The position numbers and the translations under genes are program-made. Shown piece after piece: positions 24,815 to 34,565 of a stretch of 64,000 nucleotides of DNA. The stretch is taken from NCBI RefSeq assembly GCF_016734815.1, contig NZ_JAERQF010000016.1:1-64000 (forward strand). Reading direction: 5' to 3'. Position 1 is the stretch's first letter. Each line of letters begins with the position of its first letter. The notes under the pieces are model-generated. The model saw nothing but the letters and a program-made list of their open reading frames with translations. It searched no databases and was not told where the DNA came from. Source of the stretch: Hymenobacter rubidus (GTDB lineage: Bacteria > Bacteroidota > Bacteroidia > Cytophagales > Hymenobacteraceae).

Positions 24815-25339
24815 ATGCCCCGCCTCATCCAAACGCCCGAAACCACCTACCGCGTCCATTTTCAGGATTGCGACATGCTGGGCCACCTCAACAACGCCCG
24901 CTACCTCGATTACTTCCTCAACGCCCGCGAAGACCACACCACCGAGCATTACCAGCTGAACATGGGCGAAATTGCCCGCGAGCAAAAGGCCGGCTGGGTC
25001 ATCACCAAGCACCACATCAGCTACCTCAAGCCGGCGCGGCAGGGCGCGCGGGTCCGCATCCTGAGCCAACTCATTCACTTCGACAACTCCAATCTGGTGC
25101 TCGAAATGCAGATGCGCAGCGACGACGGCCTGCGCCTGCTGGCCCTGCTGTGGTCGGAAATGACCTTCGTGAGCATGCCCGCCGGCACCCGCACCGACCA
25201 CTCCAACGCCATGATGGACCTGCTCGAACAGCTCGACGTGGAAGCCGTGAGCTACGACCCCGACGGCTTCGACGAGCGGGTGAAAGAGGTGCGCCAGGAA
25301 CTGAAGAAGCAGCGGCGCAACGCGGGAAGCGACGAATAA
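24815..25339 (+). CDS. Acyl-CoA thioesterase (hotdog fold, 4HBT type)
   Basis: A 174-residue cytoplasmic thioesterase that should hydrolyse acyl-CoA thioesters. The 4HBT signature is clear: YRVHFQDCDMLGHLNNARYL, with the catalytic Asp in QDCD, then WVITKHHISYLKPARQGARV for the central sheet. The C-terminal 35 residues are charged and helical (ERVKEVRQELKKQRRNAG). The start at 24815 gives a protein beginning just before the first strand. It is followed by a family A repeat. The position between a GMC oxidoreductase and a TonB receptor gives no pathway. Confidence 0.88.
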   Translation: MPRLIQTPETTYRVHFQDCDMLGHLNNARYLDYFLNAREDHTTEHYQLNMGEIAREQKAGWVITKHHISYLKPARQGARVRILSQLIHFDNSNLVLEMQMRSDDGLRLLALLWSEMTFVSMPAGTRTDHSNAMMDLLEQLDVEAVSYDPDGFDERVKEVRQELKKQRRNAGSDE

Positions 25340-25340
25340 A

Positions 25341-25438
25341 AGAACGTCATGCTGAGCGCAGCCGACGCATCTCTACCGCGAGAGTAAATAATTGCTTCCC
25401 CGGTAGAGATGCTTCGGCTGCGCTCAGCATGACGTTCT
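25341..25438. repeat. Family A palindromic intergenic repeat, copy A7
   Basis: Arms AGAACGTCATGCTGAGCGCA and the complement ending ATGACGTTCT; the loop holds AGTAAATAATTGC. It begins directly after the thioesterase stop codon and separates that gene from the convergent TonB receptor gene. Confidence 0.9.
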
Positions 25439-25466
25439 GTTTTTATGCTAACAGCCCTTTTTGACT

Positions 25467-28400
25467 CTAATTGAACGAATACCGCAGGCCCACCTGGCCC
25501 TGCCAGCGCGAGCTGATGGGGTCGGTTTGCCAAGGCGTGCCGGTAGGGTTTTTGAATTGGTACACCGGCCGGTTGTTCTCGATGCGCAGGAAATCGAGCA
25601 GGGCGTAGCCCGAGTTGTTGATGTTAGGCACGAAGTACTGGCGGCCCCAGTCGTTGTTGAGCAGGTTGCCGAGGTTGAGCACGTCGAGGGTGATTTCGAG
25701 GCGCTGGGTGCCGGCCTGGGTGAGGGGCAGCCTGGCGGTGAGGCGCAGGTCGAGCTGCTGCGTCCAGGGGGTGCGGGCGGCGTTGCGCTCGGCGTAGCTG
25801 CCGCGGCGAGCGGCCAGGTAGGGGTCGTTGTTAATGTAGGCATCGAGCTGGGCGTACTGCTGGTCGGCCGAGACGGGCGCGGCGCCCGTGATGTCGGCCA
25901 GCACGATGTCTTCGCGGGTGCGAGGGACGAACAGCAGGTCGTTTTTGGCCGAGCCGTCGCGGTTCACGTCGCCCTCGTACACGAACGAGAACGGGCTGCC
26001 CGAGCGGGCGATGTACACCAGGCTGGCGCCGAGGTTCACCTTCTTCACGTTCAGATTGTAGTAGACGTTGCCGATGAACTTGTGGCGCAAATCGAAGTTG
26101 GAATAGGCCAGGGCCGGCGAGTTGGCCACCAGCGCCTGGTTCCACTCGTAGTTGGCGGCCGGCGACACGCGCACGCCGTTCACCAGGTCCTTGCTCTGGC
26201 CGTAGCTGTAGCCGGCGGTGGCCTCCAGGTGGTCCTGAATGCGCTTGTTGAGCGAGAACGTGGCGTTGTAGTTGTAGCCCTGGTTGGTGTTGCTCATCAC
26301 AAACACGTTGGTGAAGGCCGGGTCAATCTTGGCCGCGTTGCCGGTGTTGGTGAAGTAGGGCCGGTTGTCGGCCCCGGCAAACGTGGATTTGGCGTCCTTG
26401 AAATTGATGGACTGAAACAGCATGCCCGTCACCACTTTCGAGTACAAGCCCTCGGCCGTGAAGGTGAAGTCGTGCGGCAGCTTCACATCAAACGCCAGCG
26501 TGGACTTCCAGTCGCGCGGCAGCTTGAAATCGTTGTCGATGAGGTTGATTTCGGCAATGCCGGGCTGCACCGCCTGCAGGGCCGAGAGGTCCTCGGCAAT
26601 GCGCAGCACGCCGGTGGGCTTGTAGTCGATGTTGTTGTAGCGGTTGCCGGAGATGTAGTGCGCGTAGGCATACCACACAAACGGAATCCGGCCCGTGAAC
26701 AGGCCCGAGCCGCCGCGCACCTGCATCGTGCCGGCCTCGTTCAGCTGGTAGTTGAAGCTCAGGCGCGGGTTGAGCTGCGGCACGCCCCCGAACTTGTTCT
26801 GGTACTGCGCAAACTCCGGGTTCTTAAACACGGCCGCGTTCACGGGCACCTTGTCGGGGTGCAGCTGCATGTCGAGGCGCAAACCCAGCTGCACGTTCAG
26901 GCGGTTGGTCACGTGGTAGTCGTCCTGGGCGTAGGCGCTGAGCAGCAGCACCCGGTAGTCGGCCGAGGGCGTGTTTTTGTTGTAAGTGGCGTCGTTGTTT
27001 TCGGTGTTGTACACGCCGCGCACGCGGTTGGGCCGGTTGGCCAGGAAAGCATCCACCGACGAATACTGCCAGCGCCCGTTAAAGGCCGTCAGGAAGCGGT
27101 ATTCGATGTTATTCAGCTCATTGGAAGTGCCGAACGTGAGCGTGTGCTTGTCCTTGAAAATCGTGAGGTTGTCGGTCAGCTGCGTGGTGCTCAGGCTGGA
27201 GCCGTAGATGGCCGCCTCGCGGTAGGTGCCGGCGTAGATGATGGTGGAGGCGTTGTAGTTGATTTCGAGGTGCGGAAACAGGCGGTTTTCGTAGCTGCGG
27301 TTTTCGTTCACTGTGTTGAAACCCACAATCAGCTGGTTGGAAACCTGGTTGCTGAACGTGCTTTTCAGCTCGGCCACCAGGCTGTTGGTGCGGCTGTTGT
27401 GCCGGAAACCCTGGTTGCCGTAGTTCAGCACGGTGGGCGAGCGTTCGAGGTTGTCGGCAAAGCCGGTCACGTAGTTGTCGCGCAGCGTGAGGCGGTGCCG
27501 GTCGGAGAGGTTATAGTCGAGGCGGAGCAGGAATTTGTCGCTGTTGCGCTTGATGGCCGCGTCGCCAAACGTGCCCGGGTCGTAGCCGTACTGCGTTTTC
27601 AGGAAGTCGCTCACCTGCTGGGCCACCGCCAGGGGCACGGCCGCGCCGGGCTGGCCGGGCGCGAACGACACCGGCTCCTCGCGCCGCTGCAGCTCGTAGT
27701 TGCCGAAGAAAAACAGCTTGTTTTTGATAATCGGCCCGCCCAGGCTGGCGCCCGACTGGATGTCGTAGTAGTTCTCGATGGGCGTGCGTAGCCCGTCCAC
27801 GCTCTTGCCCGTGATGAGCTGGTTGCGGCCGTAGCTGTACACGCTGCCGGCCAGCCGGTTGGTGCCGCCCTTGGTCACGGCGTTGATGTTGGCCCCCGTG
27901 AAGTTGCCCAGCGTGACGTTGAAGGGCGACAGCACCACCGAAATTTCGTCAATGGCATCGAGCGAAATGGGCTGGGTGCCCGCCAGCGCGCCCGGCGTGC
28001 CCGCCGCCACCGTGCCGCTGGCCCCGCTGGCCGGCTCCTGAAACCCGAGCACGTCGTTGGTCGCCATGCCGTCGATGCTCAGGTTATTAAATCGATAATT
28101 CGAGCCGCCGAAGGAATTTTTGTTGCCCTGCGGCATCAGCTTGGTGAGGTCGCCGAGGCTGCGGTTCACGGTGGGCGTGTTCTGGATGGCCGTCTGGCCC
28201 AGGTGGTAGGCCTGGCCGTTTTTGTCGGTCGTGAAGGGGTCGCTCTTGTTGGCCGTCACCTGCACGCCGGCCAGCTCGGTGCTGGCTTCGCGCAGCGTAA
28301 ACGTCTGGCGGGCCACCTTGCCCAAACTCAGGTACAGGCCATCCTGGGTTTGCGGCGCGTAGCCCACGAAGCTCACCTGAACCTGATAGGGTCCGCCGGG

Positions 28401-28610
28401 CTTGAGGTTGTTGAGCAAAAACTTGCCGCCGGCGTCCGACTGCGTGCCGCTGCGGGTGCCCGTCGGCACATGCGTCAGCACCACCGTGGCCCCGGGAATG
28501 CCCTCGCCCTGCTGGCCCAGCACTTGGCCCTCGAAAGCGCTGGTGGTTTGTTGGGCGAAGGTGAGGAAGGGGAGGAGGCAGGTGAGGAGGAAGAGGAGGG
28601 GTTTGGTCAT
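25467..28610 (-). CDS. TonB-dependent receptor with carboxypeptidase-like regulatory domain (Oar type)
   Basis: A 1047-residue outer-membrane receptor. A signal peptide (MTKPLLFLLTCLLPFLTFAQ) is followed by a carboxypeptidase regulatory-like domain (AFEGQVLGQQGEGIPGATVV to about residue 110). A plug domain comes next (NNLSIDGMATNDVLGF, VVLSPFNVTLGNFTGANINA) and then a large beta barrel ending in GQVGLRYSFN, a terminal aromatic typical of barrel proteins. The organisation resembles Oar/OmpA-related receptors rather than SusC. No SusD-like lipoprotein is adjacent, so the ligand is unknown. It is flanked by family A repeats on both sides. Confidence 0.9.
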   Translation of the reverse strand: MTKPLLFLLTCLLPFLTFAQQTTSAFEGQVLGQQGEGIPGATVVLTHVPTGTRSGTQSDAGGKFLLNNLKPGGPYQVQVSFVGYAPQTQDGLYLSLGKVARQTFTLREASTELAGVQVTANKSDPFTTDKNGQAYHLGQTAIQNTPTVNRSLGDLTKLMPQGNKNSFGGSNYRFNNLSIDGMATNDVLGFQEPASGASGTVAAGTPGALAGTQPISLDAIDEISVVLSPFNVTLGNFTGANINAVTKGGTNRLAGSVYSYGRNQLITGKSVDGLRTPIENYYDIQSGASLGGPIIKNKLFFFGNYELQRREEPVSFAPGQPGAAVPLAVAQQVSDFLKTQYGYDPGTFGDAAIKRNSDKFLLRLDYNLSDRHRLTLRDNYVTGFADNLERSPTVLNYGNQGFRHNSRTNSLVAELKSTFSNQVSNQLIVGFNTVNENRSYENRLFPHLEINYNASTIIYAGTYREAAIYGSSLSTTQLTDNLTIFKDKHTLTFGTSNELNNIEYRFLTAFNGRWQYSSVDAFLANRPNRVRGVYNTENNDATYNKNTPSADYRVLLLSAYAQDDYHVTNRLNVQLGLRLDMQLHPDKVPVNAAVFKNPEFAQYQNKFGGVPQLNPRLSFNYQLNEAGTMQVRGGSGLFTGRIPFVWYAYAHYISGNRYNNIDYKPTGVLRIAEDLSALQAVQPGIAEINLIDNDFKLPRDWKSTLAFDVKLPHDFTFTAEGLYSKVVTGMLFQSINFKDAKSTFAGADNRPYFTNTGNAAKIDPAFTNVFVMSNTNQGYNYNATFSLNKRIQDHLEATAGYSYGQSKDLVNGVRVSPAANYEWNQALVANSPALAYSNFDLRHKFIGNVYYNLNVKKVNLGASLVYIARSGSPFSFVYEGDVNRDGSAKNDLLFVPRTREDIVLADITGAAPVSADQQYAQLDAYINNDPYLAARRGSYAERNAARTPWTQQLDLRLTARLPLTQAGTQRLEITLDVLNLGNLLNNDWGRQYFVPNINNSGYALLDFLRIENNRPVYQFKNPTGTPWQTDPISSRWQGQVGLRYSFN

Positions 28611-28646
28611 ATAAAGCGGGCAAATGGTAGTTATTTGACGTTATGC

Positions 28647-28737
28647 CGTCATGCTGAGCGGAGTCGAAGCATCTCTACCGCAGTAGTAAATAATTGCGTT
28701 GCGCGGTAGAGATGCTTCGACTGCGCTCAGCATGACG
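28647..28737. repeat. Family A palindromic intergenic repeat, copy A8
   Basis: Arms CGTCATGCTGAGCGGAGTCG and complement ending CTCAGCATGACG, with loop GTAGTAAATAATTGCGTTGC, almost the same as in copy A3. It lies between the TonB receptor and PiT genes. Confidence 0.9.
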
Positions 28738-28757
28738 TTCCTTATGGAGTGGGGCAC

Positions 28758-29873
28758 TCATCGGCCCAGGCTGTGAAAAGCGAAGTAAAACCCCGCGCTC
28801 AGCAGCGCCGCCACGGGCAGCGTGAGCAGCCACGACAACCCGATTTTGGCGATTTCCTTGGAGTTGGCCGTACCGTTTACCAAGCCGATGCCGTAGATGC
28901 TGCCCACTGAAACGTGCGTGGTTGACACCGGCAAACCCAGCTTGCTGGCGAAAATCACGAGCAGGCTGGTCACCATATTAGCGGTGAAGCCCTGCCCGTG
29001 GTTGAGCCTGGAAATCTTCTTGCTCATGGTGTCGGCCACTTTTTTGGCGTTCAGCCAGCCGCCGATGGCCATGGCTACGGCCAGAATCAGCACGTTCACG
29101 GGCAGGGCGAAGAACTTGCACAGCAGCAGCAGGCCCACCAGCTTGGGCGTGTCGTTGAGGCCGCGCGCGAAGCTCATGGCCGCGGCGCTGAAGTAGTGCA
29201 GGTTGTTGATGAGCGGCTGGAAATGGAGGCCGACAAACTTGCCCTGGTACAGGTTCTGGCACTCGGCCGGGGTGCCGACGCCGGCCTGCAGCGTGGGCAG
29301 CGCCGTGAAGGCGGCCGTGGGCGCCGATGCCACCGGCACCCAGGCATCGCCCACGCACACGCAGCTTTCCTCGGTGATGCCCGCCGCCCGGCGGCCCCGA
29401 TGAAACAGCACGTACACCAGGCTGCCCACGCCCACGGCCAGAATGGGCCCCAGCACGAGCGGCAGGAAGAACGTGGTGCCCAGCTTGCCGAAGTTCACCG
29501 CCATGCCCACCGCCACCAGGCCGGCGCCCACCAGCGCGCCCACCAGCCCGTGGGTGGTGGAAATAGGAAACCCAAACCGGGTGGCCAGCAGTACCGTGAC
29601 GCCCGCTGCCAGCGCCACCGACAGCGTAAAATCAACCGACCCGATAATCTCGTCCGGCACCAGCCCCTTGCCGGAGAAGTTCTTAATCAGCTCTTCGGCA
29701 AAGAAATAGGAGCACACCGAGCCCGCAAACGTGGCCACCGTGGCCAGCACCAGGGCCGGGCGGTAGGCCAGCGTGCCGCTGCCCCAGAGCGTGGCCACGC
29801 CTTTGAAGTTGTCGTTGGCCCCGTTGGAATACGTGAGCAGCAACACCGCCAGAAACAGAAAAATTAGGAGCAT
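28758..29873 (-). CDS. Inorganic phosphate transporter, PiT family
   Basis: A 371-residue inner-membrane carrier, likely a low-affinity phosphate (or metal-phosphate) symporter. The duplicated PiT signatures are visible: NGANDNFKGVATLWGSG near the N terminus and GLNDTPKLVGLLLL in the second half, with paired ISTTHGLVGALVG and VSTTHVSVGSIYG loops. About ten hydrophobic segments are seen. A soluble loop of about 60 residues (near 150-215) contains a CVCVGD cysteine cluster. No PhoU-like partner is adjacent. A terminator at 29895-29930 insulates it from the upstream peptidase gene. Confidence 0.92.
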   Translation of the reverse strand: MLLIFLFLAVLLLTYSNGANDNFKGVATLWGSGTLAYRPALVLATVATFAGSVCSYFFAEELIKNFSGKGLVPDEIIGSVDFTLSVALAAGVTVLLATRFGFPISTTHGLVGALVGAGLVAVGMAVNFGKLGTTFFLPLVLGPILAVGVGSLVYVLFHRGRRAAGITEESCVCVGDAWVPVASAPTAAFTALPTLQAGVGTPAECQNLYQGKFVGLHFQPLINNLHYFSAAAMSFARGLNDTPKLVGLLLLCKFFALPVNVLILAVAMAIGGWLNAKKVADTMSKKISRLNHGQGFTANMVTSLLVIFASKLGLPVSTTHVSVGSIYGIGLVNGTANSKEIAKIGLSWLLTLPVAALLSAGFYFAFHSLGR

Positions 29874-29894
29874 AGAACCGCGTTAGAGTGAACA

Positions 29895-29930
29895 AAAAAG
29901 CCCCGCGCTGACCAGCAGCGCGGGGCTTTG
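29895..29930. terminator. Hairpin terminator after the M1-like peptidase gene
   Basis: AAAAGCCCCGCGCTG pairs with CAGCGCGGGGCTTT. It lies 100 bp downstream of the peptidase gene end and 22 bp upstream of the PiT start, and its T-run faces the minus-strand transcript. Confidence 0.85.
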
Positions 29931-30029
29931 CTACGCAACCTACGACGGGGTTTTCGCAGTTGGTTTGGCCAATGTTAAGAAAATGTTACCCGCCCGCCAA
30001 TTAATAGCAGACGAGCTACGAAGGCGGGC

Positions 30030-31892
30030 CTACTGTTGCGCCCAGGCATTATCCTTCTCGTTGGCATCCATGAAAATGCCGCCGTCGAGCCGCACCGATT
30101 TCGCGGCTTTGGGCAGGGTGATGGTGGCCTGCTGCTGATTGGCCTGCCACACGGCGGGCGACTGGTGCAGCGTGGCTTTGCTGCCGTCGGCATACTCCAC
30201 CACCACATCAAACGGCACGGCGAAGCCGCCGATGTTCTGCACCGTGACGGTGGAGCCGTTGGCCGTCACAGCCAGGTCGATATAGCCATTCGTGAAGAAC
30301 CAGTTGTTGAAAAACCAGTTCAAATCCTGGCCGCTGGCGCTGCTCATCGAGTTGAAATAATCCCACGGAATGGGGTGCTTGCCGTGCCAGCGGTCCATGT
30401 ACTCGTGCAGGCTTTTCTTGAACAGCGCATCGCCGAGCATGTCTTTCAAAGCAAAGTAGCTGAGCGAGGGCTTGCCGTAGGCGTTGTTGCCGTAGCCCGA
30501 CTTCAGCTCGCTGCTGGGCGTGATGATGGGCAAATCCTCGGCCGTGCTGCGGTCGTTAATCCAGCGGCTGACGCGGAATTGCTTGTAGAACTTGTCGGCC
30601 GTTTCGGCGCCGTTTTCGGCGGTGTTGATGAGGCGCTCAAACGTGGTGGCCCAGCCCTCGTCCATGTAGGCGTAGCGGCTTTCGTTGATGCCCATGTAGA
30701 AGGGGAAGTAGGTGTGCGCGATTTCGTGGTCCTGCACAAACTGCGCAAACTTGGGGTCCTTCTGCGGGCTGTCGTTCACCATCATCGGGTATTCCATGTC
30801 GGCAAAGCCCTGGAAGGCCGTCATTTTGGGAAACGGATACGCCACGCCGGGCCAGTTGTTGGGGTTTGAGAACCAGCCCAGCGCGAACTGCGCGTTCTTC
30901 ACCGACTCCCGAAAATCCACCGTCGAATCAGCGTAGGCGGCCTGCACGCTGGCGCGGCGCTTGGCCTTGGCATCCACAATCACGCTGGCGGCGTCCCACA
31001 CGTAATGGTCGCTCAGGCCCACGGTCATGTCCGAGATGTCGCGCGCGGTCCATACCCAGGTGTTCATGGGCTGCTGGGTGGTGATGCTCTTCTTGGCCAG
31101 GTCGGCCGCGGTGGCGATGTGCAGCACCTTGTCGGTGGTCATCGACTGCTTGAGGCGCTTGGCGGCGTCCTTTTGCAGCACTTGGTCAGGGTTTTGCAGG
31201 GTGCCGGTGGCCCACACGATGTAGTTGGCCGGCGCCTTCACGCGCAGGGTGTAGTCGTTGAAATCGTTGTAGAACTCCTTGCTATCCACGAAAGGCAGCC
31301 GGTCCCAGCCGTTGTAGTCGTCGTACACCGCCACGCGGGGGTAGAAGTAGGCCAGGAAGTAGGTGGTGGGGTCAATCATGCCCTCGCGGCCGCTTTCGAT
31401 GGAAATCGGAAAGTGCCAGGCCACGGCAAATTTCACCGAATCGTGCGGGGCCAGCGGGCGGGGTAGGCGAACGCCCGGCGCGGTGCCCAGGTTCTGCGGC
31501 AGGGCCTTGAGCTGGCCCGCCACCTGGAAGCTGTCAACCACCACGCCCGAGGTGAGGTAGTCCGGCGAAGCGTCGCCGTCGCGCGAGGCACCGGGTTTGT
31601 GGATGTTCTGGATGATGCGCAACACCACCTGGCGCAGGGTGTCGGGGCTGTTGTTGAAGTAGGTGATGGTTTCGCGGCCGCGGATGTCGCGGGCCGGCGG
31701 CGCGGCCTGCACGGTGATGTCGTAGCGGGCGCGGTTTTGCCAGTACTTGGGGCCGGGGCGGCCGTCGGGGCTGCGGGTGCCTTTGGCGAAGGCGGCCTTG
31801 ATGTCGCGCGGCATGTAGAGCGGCGTCGTTTGCGCGGCGGCGGTTTCGGTGAGGCCGGCGAGCAGGCAGAGCGTGAGAAGGGGTTTCAGCAT
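30030..31892 (-). CDS. M1 family metallopeptidase (aminopeptidase-like), exported
   Basis: A 620-residue zinc peptidase with a signal peptide (MLKPLLTLCLLAGLTETAAA). The zinc site HExxH is HEIAH at 389-393, with the third ligand Glu412 in YMDEGW, exactly the HExxH-x18-E spacing of M1 peptidases. The exopeptidase motif GxMEN is changed: residues 362-370 read GFADMEYPM. Substrate choice may therefore differ from classic aminopeptidase N. The start at 31892 is the ATG immediately before the signal peptide; the frame extends far upstream without meaning. It is divergent from the MscS-type channel gene. Probably periplasmic. Confidence 0.88.
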   Translation of the reverse strand: MLKPLLTLCLLAGLTETAAAQTTPLYMPRDIKAAFAKGTRSPDGRPGPKYWQNRARYDITVQAAPPARDIRGRETITYFNNSPDTLRQVVLRIIQNIHKPGASRDGDASPDYLTSGVVVDSFQVAGQLKALPQNLGTAPGVRLPRPLAPHDSVKFAVAWHFPISIESGREGMIDPTTYFLAYFYPRVAVYDDYNGWDRLPFVDSKEFYNDFNDYTLRVKAPANYIVWATGTLQNPDQVLQKDAAKRLKQSMTTDKVLHIATAADLAKKSITTQQPMNTWVWTARDISDMTVGLSDHYVWDAASVIVDAKAKRRASVQAAYADSTVDFRESVKNAQFALGWFSNPNNWPGVAYPFPKMTAFQGFADMEYPMMVNDSPQKDPKFAQFVQDHEIAHTYFPFYMGINESRYAYMDEGWATTFERLINTAENGAETADKFYKQFRVSRWINDRSTAEDLPIITPSSELKSGYGNNAYGKPSLSYFALKDMLGDALFKKSLHEYMDRWHGKHPIPWDYFNSMSSASGQDLNWFFNNWFFTNGYIDLAVTANGSTVTVQNIGGFAVPFDVVVEYADGSKATLHQSPAVWQANQQQATITLPKAAKSVRLDGGIFMDANEKDNAWAQQ

Positions 31893-31930
31893 AGCAGGGA
31901 CAGACGGCAATAATGGGGCGTGCGTTGCAA

Positions 31931-31961
31931 AGTAGCGCGGACTTGGCGAGTCCGCGCTACT
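31931..31961. repeat. Short hairpin related to family D (D3)
   Basis: AGTAGCGCGGACT and AGTCCGCGCTACT pair perfectly with a 5-base loop. The outer GTAGCGCG is shared with family D arms. It sits in the divergent region between the peptidase and channel genes. Confidence 0.65.
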
Positions 31962-32106
31962 AAGGCGGCCGGCTCCGGCTCCCGGTTTTCCCCGTCGATG
32001 CAATGCCCCTGTTCGGCGGCAGAACGCCCGGCTCCATCTTTTGCCGAAATCGCGGCCTGCCTTTCCCGTCCGGTGGCGCGTACTTTTCCAGCCCCAAAGC
32101 TCCAGT

Positions 32107-34464
32107 ATGCCCGTTCCAAATCCCTTGCCGGCCCGCCCAACGCCGTTAAAAACAACTTGGCTTGGCCTGCTTTTCTGGCTGCTGCTCCTGGCCCCGGCCC
32201 ACGCCCAAAGCACCGTCATCAAAGAAGACTCGATGGCGGTGGACACCACCGTGGCCCGCGACGATTCTTACCGCCTCGAGGTGGGCTACACCACGCTCAG
32301 CAGCATTTCGGGGCAGGTGCGCAAGGTGTTCGACACGCGCCCGCTGGCCGAGGAGCTGCCCGATGTGGTCGAAAACCTGAAGGCCATTCAGTACACCCTC
32401 AAGCAGAAGGACGAAGTCGTCGACATCAAGCAGCTGCAAATGTGCCAGCTCATGCTCGTGACGCTGCAGGAGCAGCTGGCCGACTGGCGCACCAGCCTGG
32501 CCGAGGCCAACCAGCAGCTGGCCGCCATGCAGGCCCGGCTCAAAACCATCACCCCGCCGCCCCCGCGCCTGGCCCATGCCGATGCCACCACGCTGGCCCT
32601 GGAGCGCTCCGATTCGGCCCTGCTGGCCCGGCAGCAGCGCATCGGCGGCCTGCTGGCCAAGCGCTACCTCAAGGTGAAGCAGCTGCAGACGCAGGTGGCC
32701 GCCAGCTACATCCAGGGCATGGAGCTGCAGGACGAGGTGGGCGACCAGCTGCGCCGCTACAGCCGCACCAGCACCCAGCTCAACTACCCGCCGCTGTGGG
32801 AAGCCAAGTCGATGCCCAAGCTGCCCGCCGACCCCAAGGCCCGCAAAGCCGGCCAGTACCGGCGCGAAATCATCAATTACTACTTCGCCAACAACTGGGA
32901 CAACTGGGCCTATATGGCCCTCATCGGGCTGGTGTTCTACGGCTGGGTTTCCTTCAACTACCGCCGGGCCAACAAGCAGGCGCTGGTGCTCACCGAGCCC
33001 TTCCACTACCTGCGGCCCGGCCCCGTTGCGGCCACGCTGGTCGTCATGTTCAGCCTGGCCCCGGCGCTGGAGCTGCACCCGCCGCCCGTGTACCTGGCGG
33101 TGCTGCAGCTGTTGCTGCTGGTGGCCCTCACGGCGGTATTTGCCCGGAGCTGGCCGCGCCGGCTGTTTCTGTACTGGCTGGGGATGGTGGCGTTTTTCGT
33201 GTGGCTGTCGGTCACCAACGCCAACGCCACCACCGGCCTGGGGGCGCGCTGGGGCCTGCTGGGCCTCAATGCGCTGGCCGTGGCCGTGGGCGCGCTGCTG
33301 CTCTGGAAGCTGCGCGACACCCTGGCCCAGATGCGCTTCCTCATTCCCATTTCCTGGCTGTTCATCGGGCTCAATGGGCTGGCCATTATCTGCAACGTGT
33401 TGGGGCGGCTGAGTTTGGCCAAGATGTTCAGCACGGCGGCCATTTTCGGGCTCACGCAGGGCATCGGGCTGGGCGTGTTCATCGAGCTGTTCACCGAAGC
33501 CTTCCACCTCCAGATTCTGTGCAGCCGGGGCAGCGAGGGCGGCACAGCGGCCTTCGACTACGACAAAATCGAGCCCCAGCTCATGCGCCTGCTCACGGTG
33601 CTCGCCGGCGTGCTCTGGCTGATGGTCTTCACCTCCAACCTCAACGTGTACAACGCCGTCTACGGCTTCTTTGACCAGGCCCTCACGGCCCCGCACACCC
33701 TCGGCAGCACCGTGTTCACCTTCGGCAACATTCTGCTGTTCTTCCTCATCCTCTACATCTCGGCCCTGCTGCAACGCTACATCGGCTACTTCTTTGGCGA
33801 GGTGGGCGACGATGATTCCGAGGCCCGCAAGCGCGGCTCGTGGCTGGTGGCGCTGCGGCTGCTGCTCGTGCTGGTGGGCTTTGCGCTGGCCACGGCCGCC
33901 ACGGGCCTGCCGCTGAGCAAAATCGCCATCGTGTTCGGCGCGCTCAGCGTGGGCATCGGCCTGGGCTTGCAGAGCATTGTCAACAACCTGGTGTCGGGCA
34001 TTATCCTGATTTTTGAGCGGCCGTTTCACGTCGGCGACTTCATTGAAGTGGCCGGCAAGGCGGGCCGGGTGCAGGACATTGGCATCCGCTCGAGCAAGCT
34101 CACGTCCGTGACGGGCTCCGAAATCATTGTGCCCAACGGTGACCTGCTTTCCAACCACGTCATCAACTGGACGCGCACCAACGACCACATCCGCGTGGAC
34201 CTCGTGCTCAAAATGGCCCCCGGCACCGACCTGCAAACCGACCTGCAGAAAGCCCGCGAGCTCATCCAGGAAGAAATCAAAACCAGCCCCTACACCATGC
34301 ACAACCTGCCGCCCGAAATCCTGCTCAGCAGCATCAACGGCCAGGTGTACGAGCTGAAGGTGCTGTTCTGGATTACCAACATCCGGCAAGAGCAGCTCAC
34401 CAAAAGCGAGATTCTGGCCGGGATTTACCGGCGCTTCACGGCCGAGGGGCTCACGCTGAGCTAG
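32107..34464 (+). CDS. Large MscS-type mechanosensitive ion channel
   Basis: A 785-residue membrane protein with a signal peptide (LGLLFWLLLLAPAHAQ) and a 230-residue periplasmic coiled region (AEANQQLAAMQARLKTI). About ten hydrophobic segments follow, ending in the MscS core: GALSVGIGLGLQSIVNNLVS pore helix, then LIFERPFHVGDFIEVAGKAG and VPNGDLLSNHVINWTRTNDH of the beta and C-terminal domains. This layout matches MscK/MscM-like large channels that release solutes on osmotic downshift. The ATG at 32107 is preferred because it precedes the signal peptide. It is divergent from the M1-like peptidase. Confidence 0.92.
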   Translation: MPVPNPLPARPTPLKTTWLGLLFWLLLLAPAHAQSTVIKEDSMAVDTTVARDDSYRLEVGYTTLSSISGQVRKVFDTRPLAEELPDVVENLKAIQYTLKQKDEVVDIKQLQMCQLMLVTLQEQLADWRTSLAEANQQLAAMQARLKTITPPPPRLAHADATTLALERSDSALLARQQRIGGLLAKRYLKVKQLQTQVAASYIQGMELQDEVGDQLRRYSRTSTQLNYPPLWEAKSMPKLPADPKARKAGQYRREIINYYFANNWDNWAYMALIGLVFYGWVSFNYRRANKQALVLTEPFHYLRPGPVAATLVVMFSLAPALELHPPPVYLAVLQLLLLVALTAVFARSWPRRLFLYWLGMVAFFVWLSVTNANATTGLGARWGLLGLNALAVAVGALLLWKLRDTLAQMRFLIPISWLFIGLNGLAIICNVLGRLSLAKMFSTAAIFGLTQGIGLGVFIELFTEAFHLQILCSRGSEGGTAAFDYDKIEPQLMRLLTVLAGVLWLMVFTSNLNVYNAVYGFFDQALTAPHTLGSTVFTFGNILLFFLILYISALLQRYIGYFFGEVGDDDSEARKRGSWLVALRLLLVLVGFALATAATGLPLSKIAIVFGALSVGIGLGLQSIVNNLVSGIILIFERPFHVGDFIEVAGKAGRVQDIGIRSSKLTSVTGSEIIVPNGDLLSNHVINWTRTNDHIRVDLVLKMAPGTDLQTDLQKARELIQEEIKTSPYTMHNLPPEILLSSINGQVYELKVLFWITNIRQEQLTKSEILAGIYRRFTAEGLTLS

Positions 34465-34565
34465 GCGGGTGCCGCAACTGGCAATCACCGTCTTTTGCAG
34501 CTTGAAAAGTACCCAGCCCAAGCGGACTTGGGTGCCCTTGGGCAATCTTGCTGAACAGATTCATT

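Noticed and set aside
25461..27791. A 776-codon open frame on the plus strand opposite the TonB receptor
   Set aside because: Its translation is compositionally odd (Val, Gly, His-rich with no fold), and the minus-strand frame is a clear TonB receptor. It is an antisense artefact of high third-position GC.
25467..28610. The TonB receptor as a SusC of a sugar-uptake pair
   Set aside because: No SusD-like lipoprotein is adjacent, and the opening domain order fits Oar-type receptors.
32146..34545. A 799-codon open frame opposite the MscS-type channel
   Set aside because: It is the complement of a clear channel gene and is low-complexity (Gln, His, Arg). No start signal.
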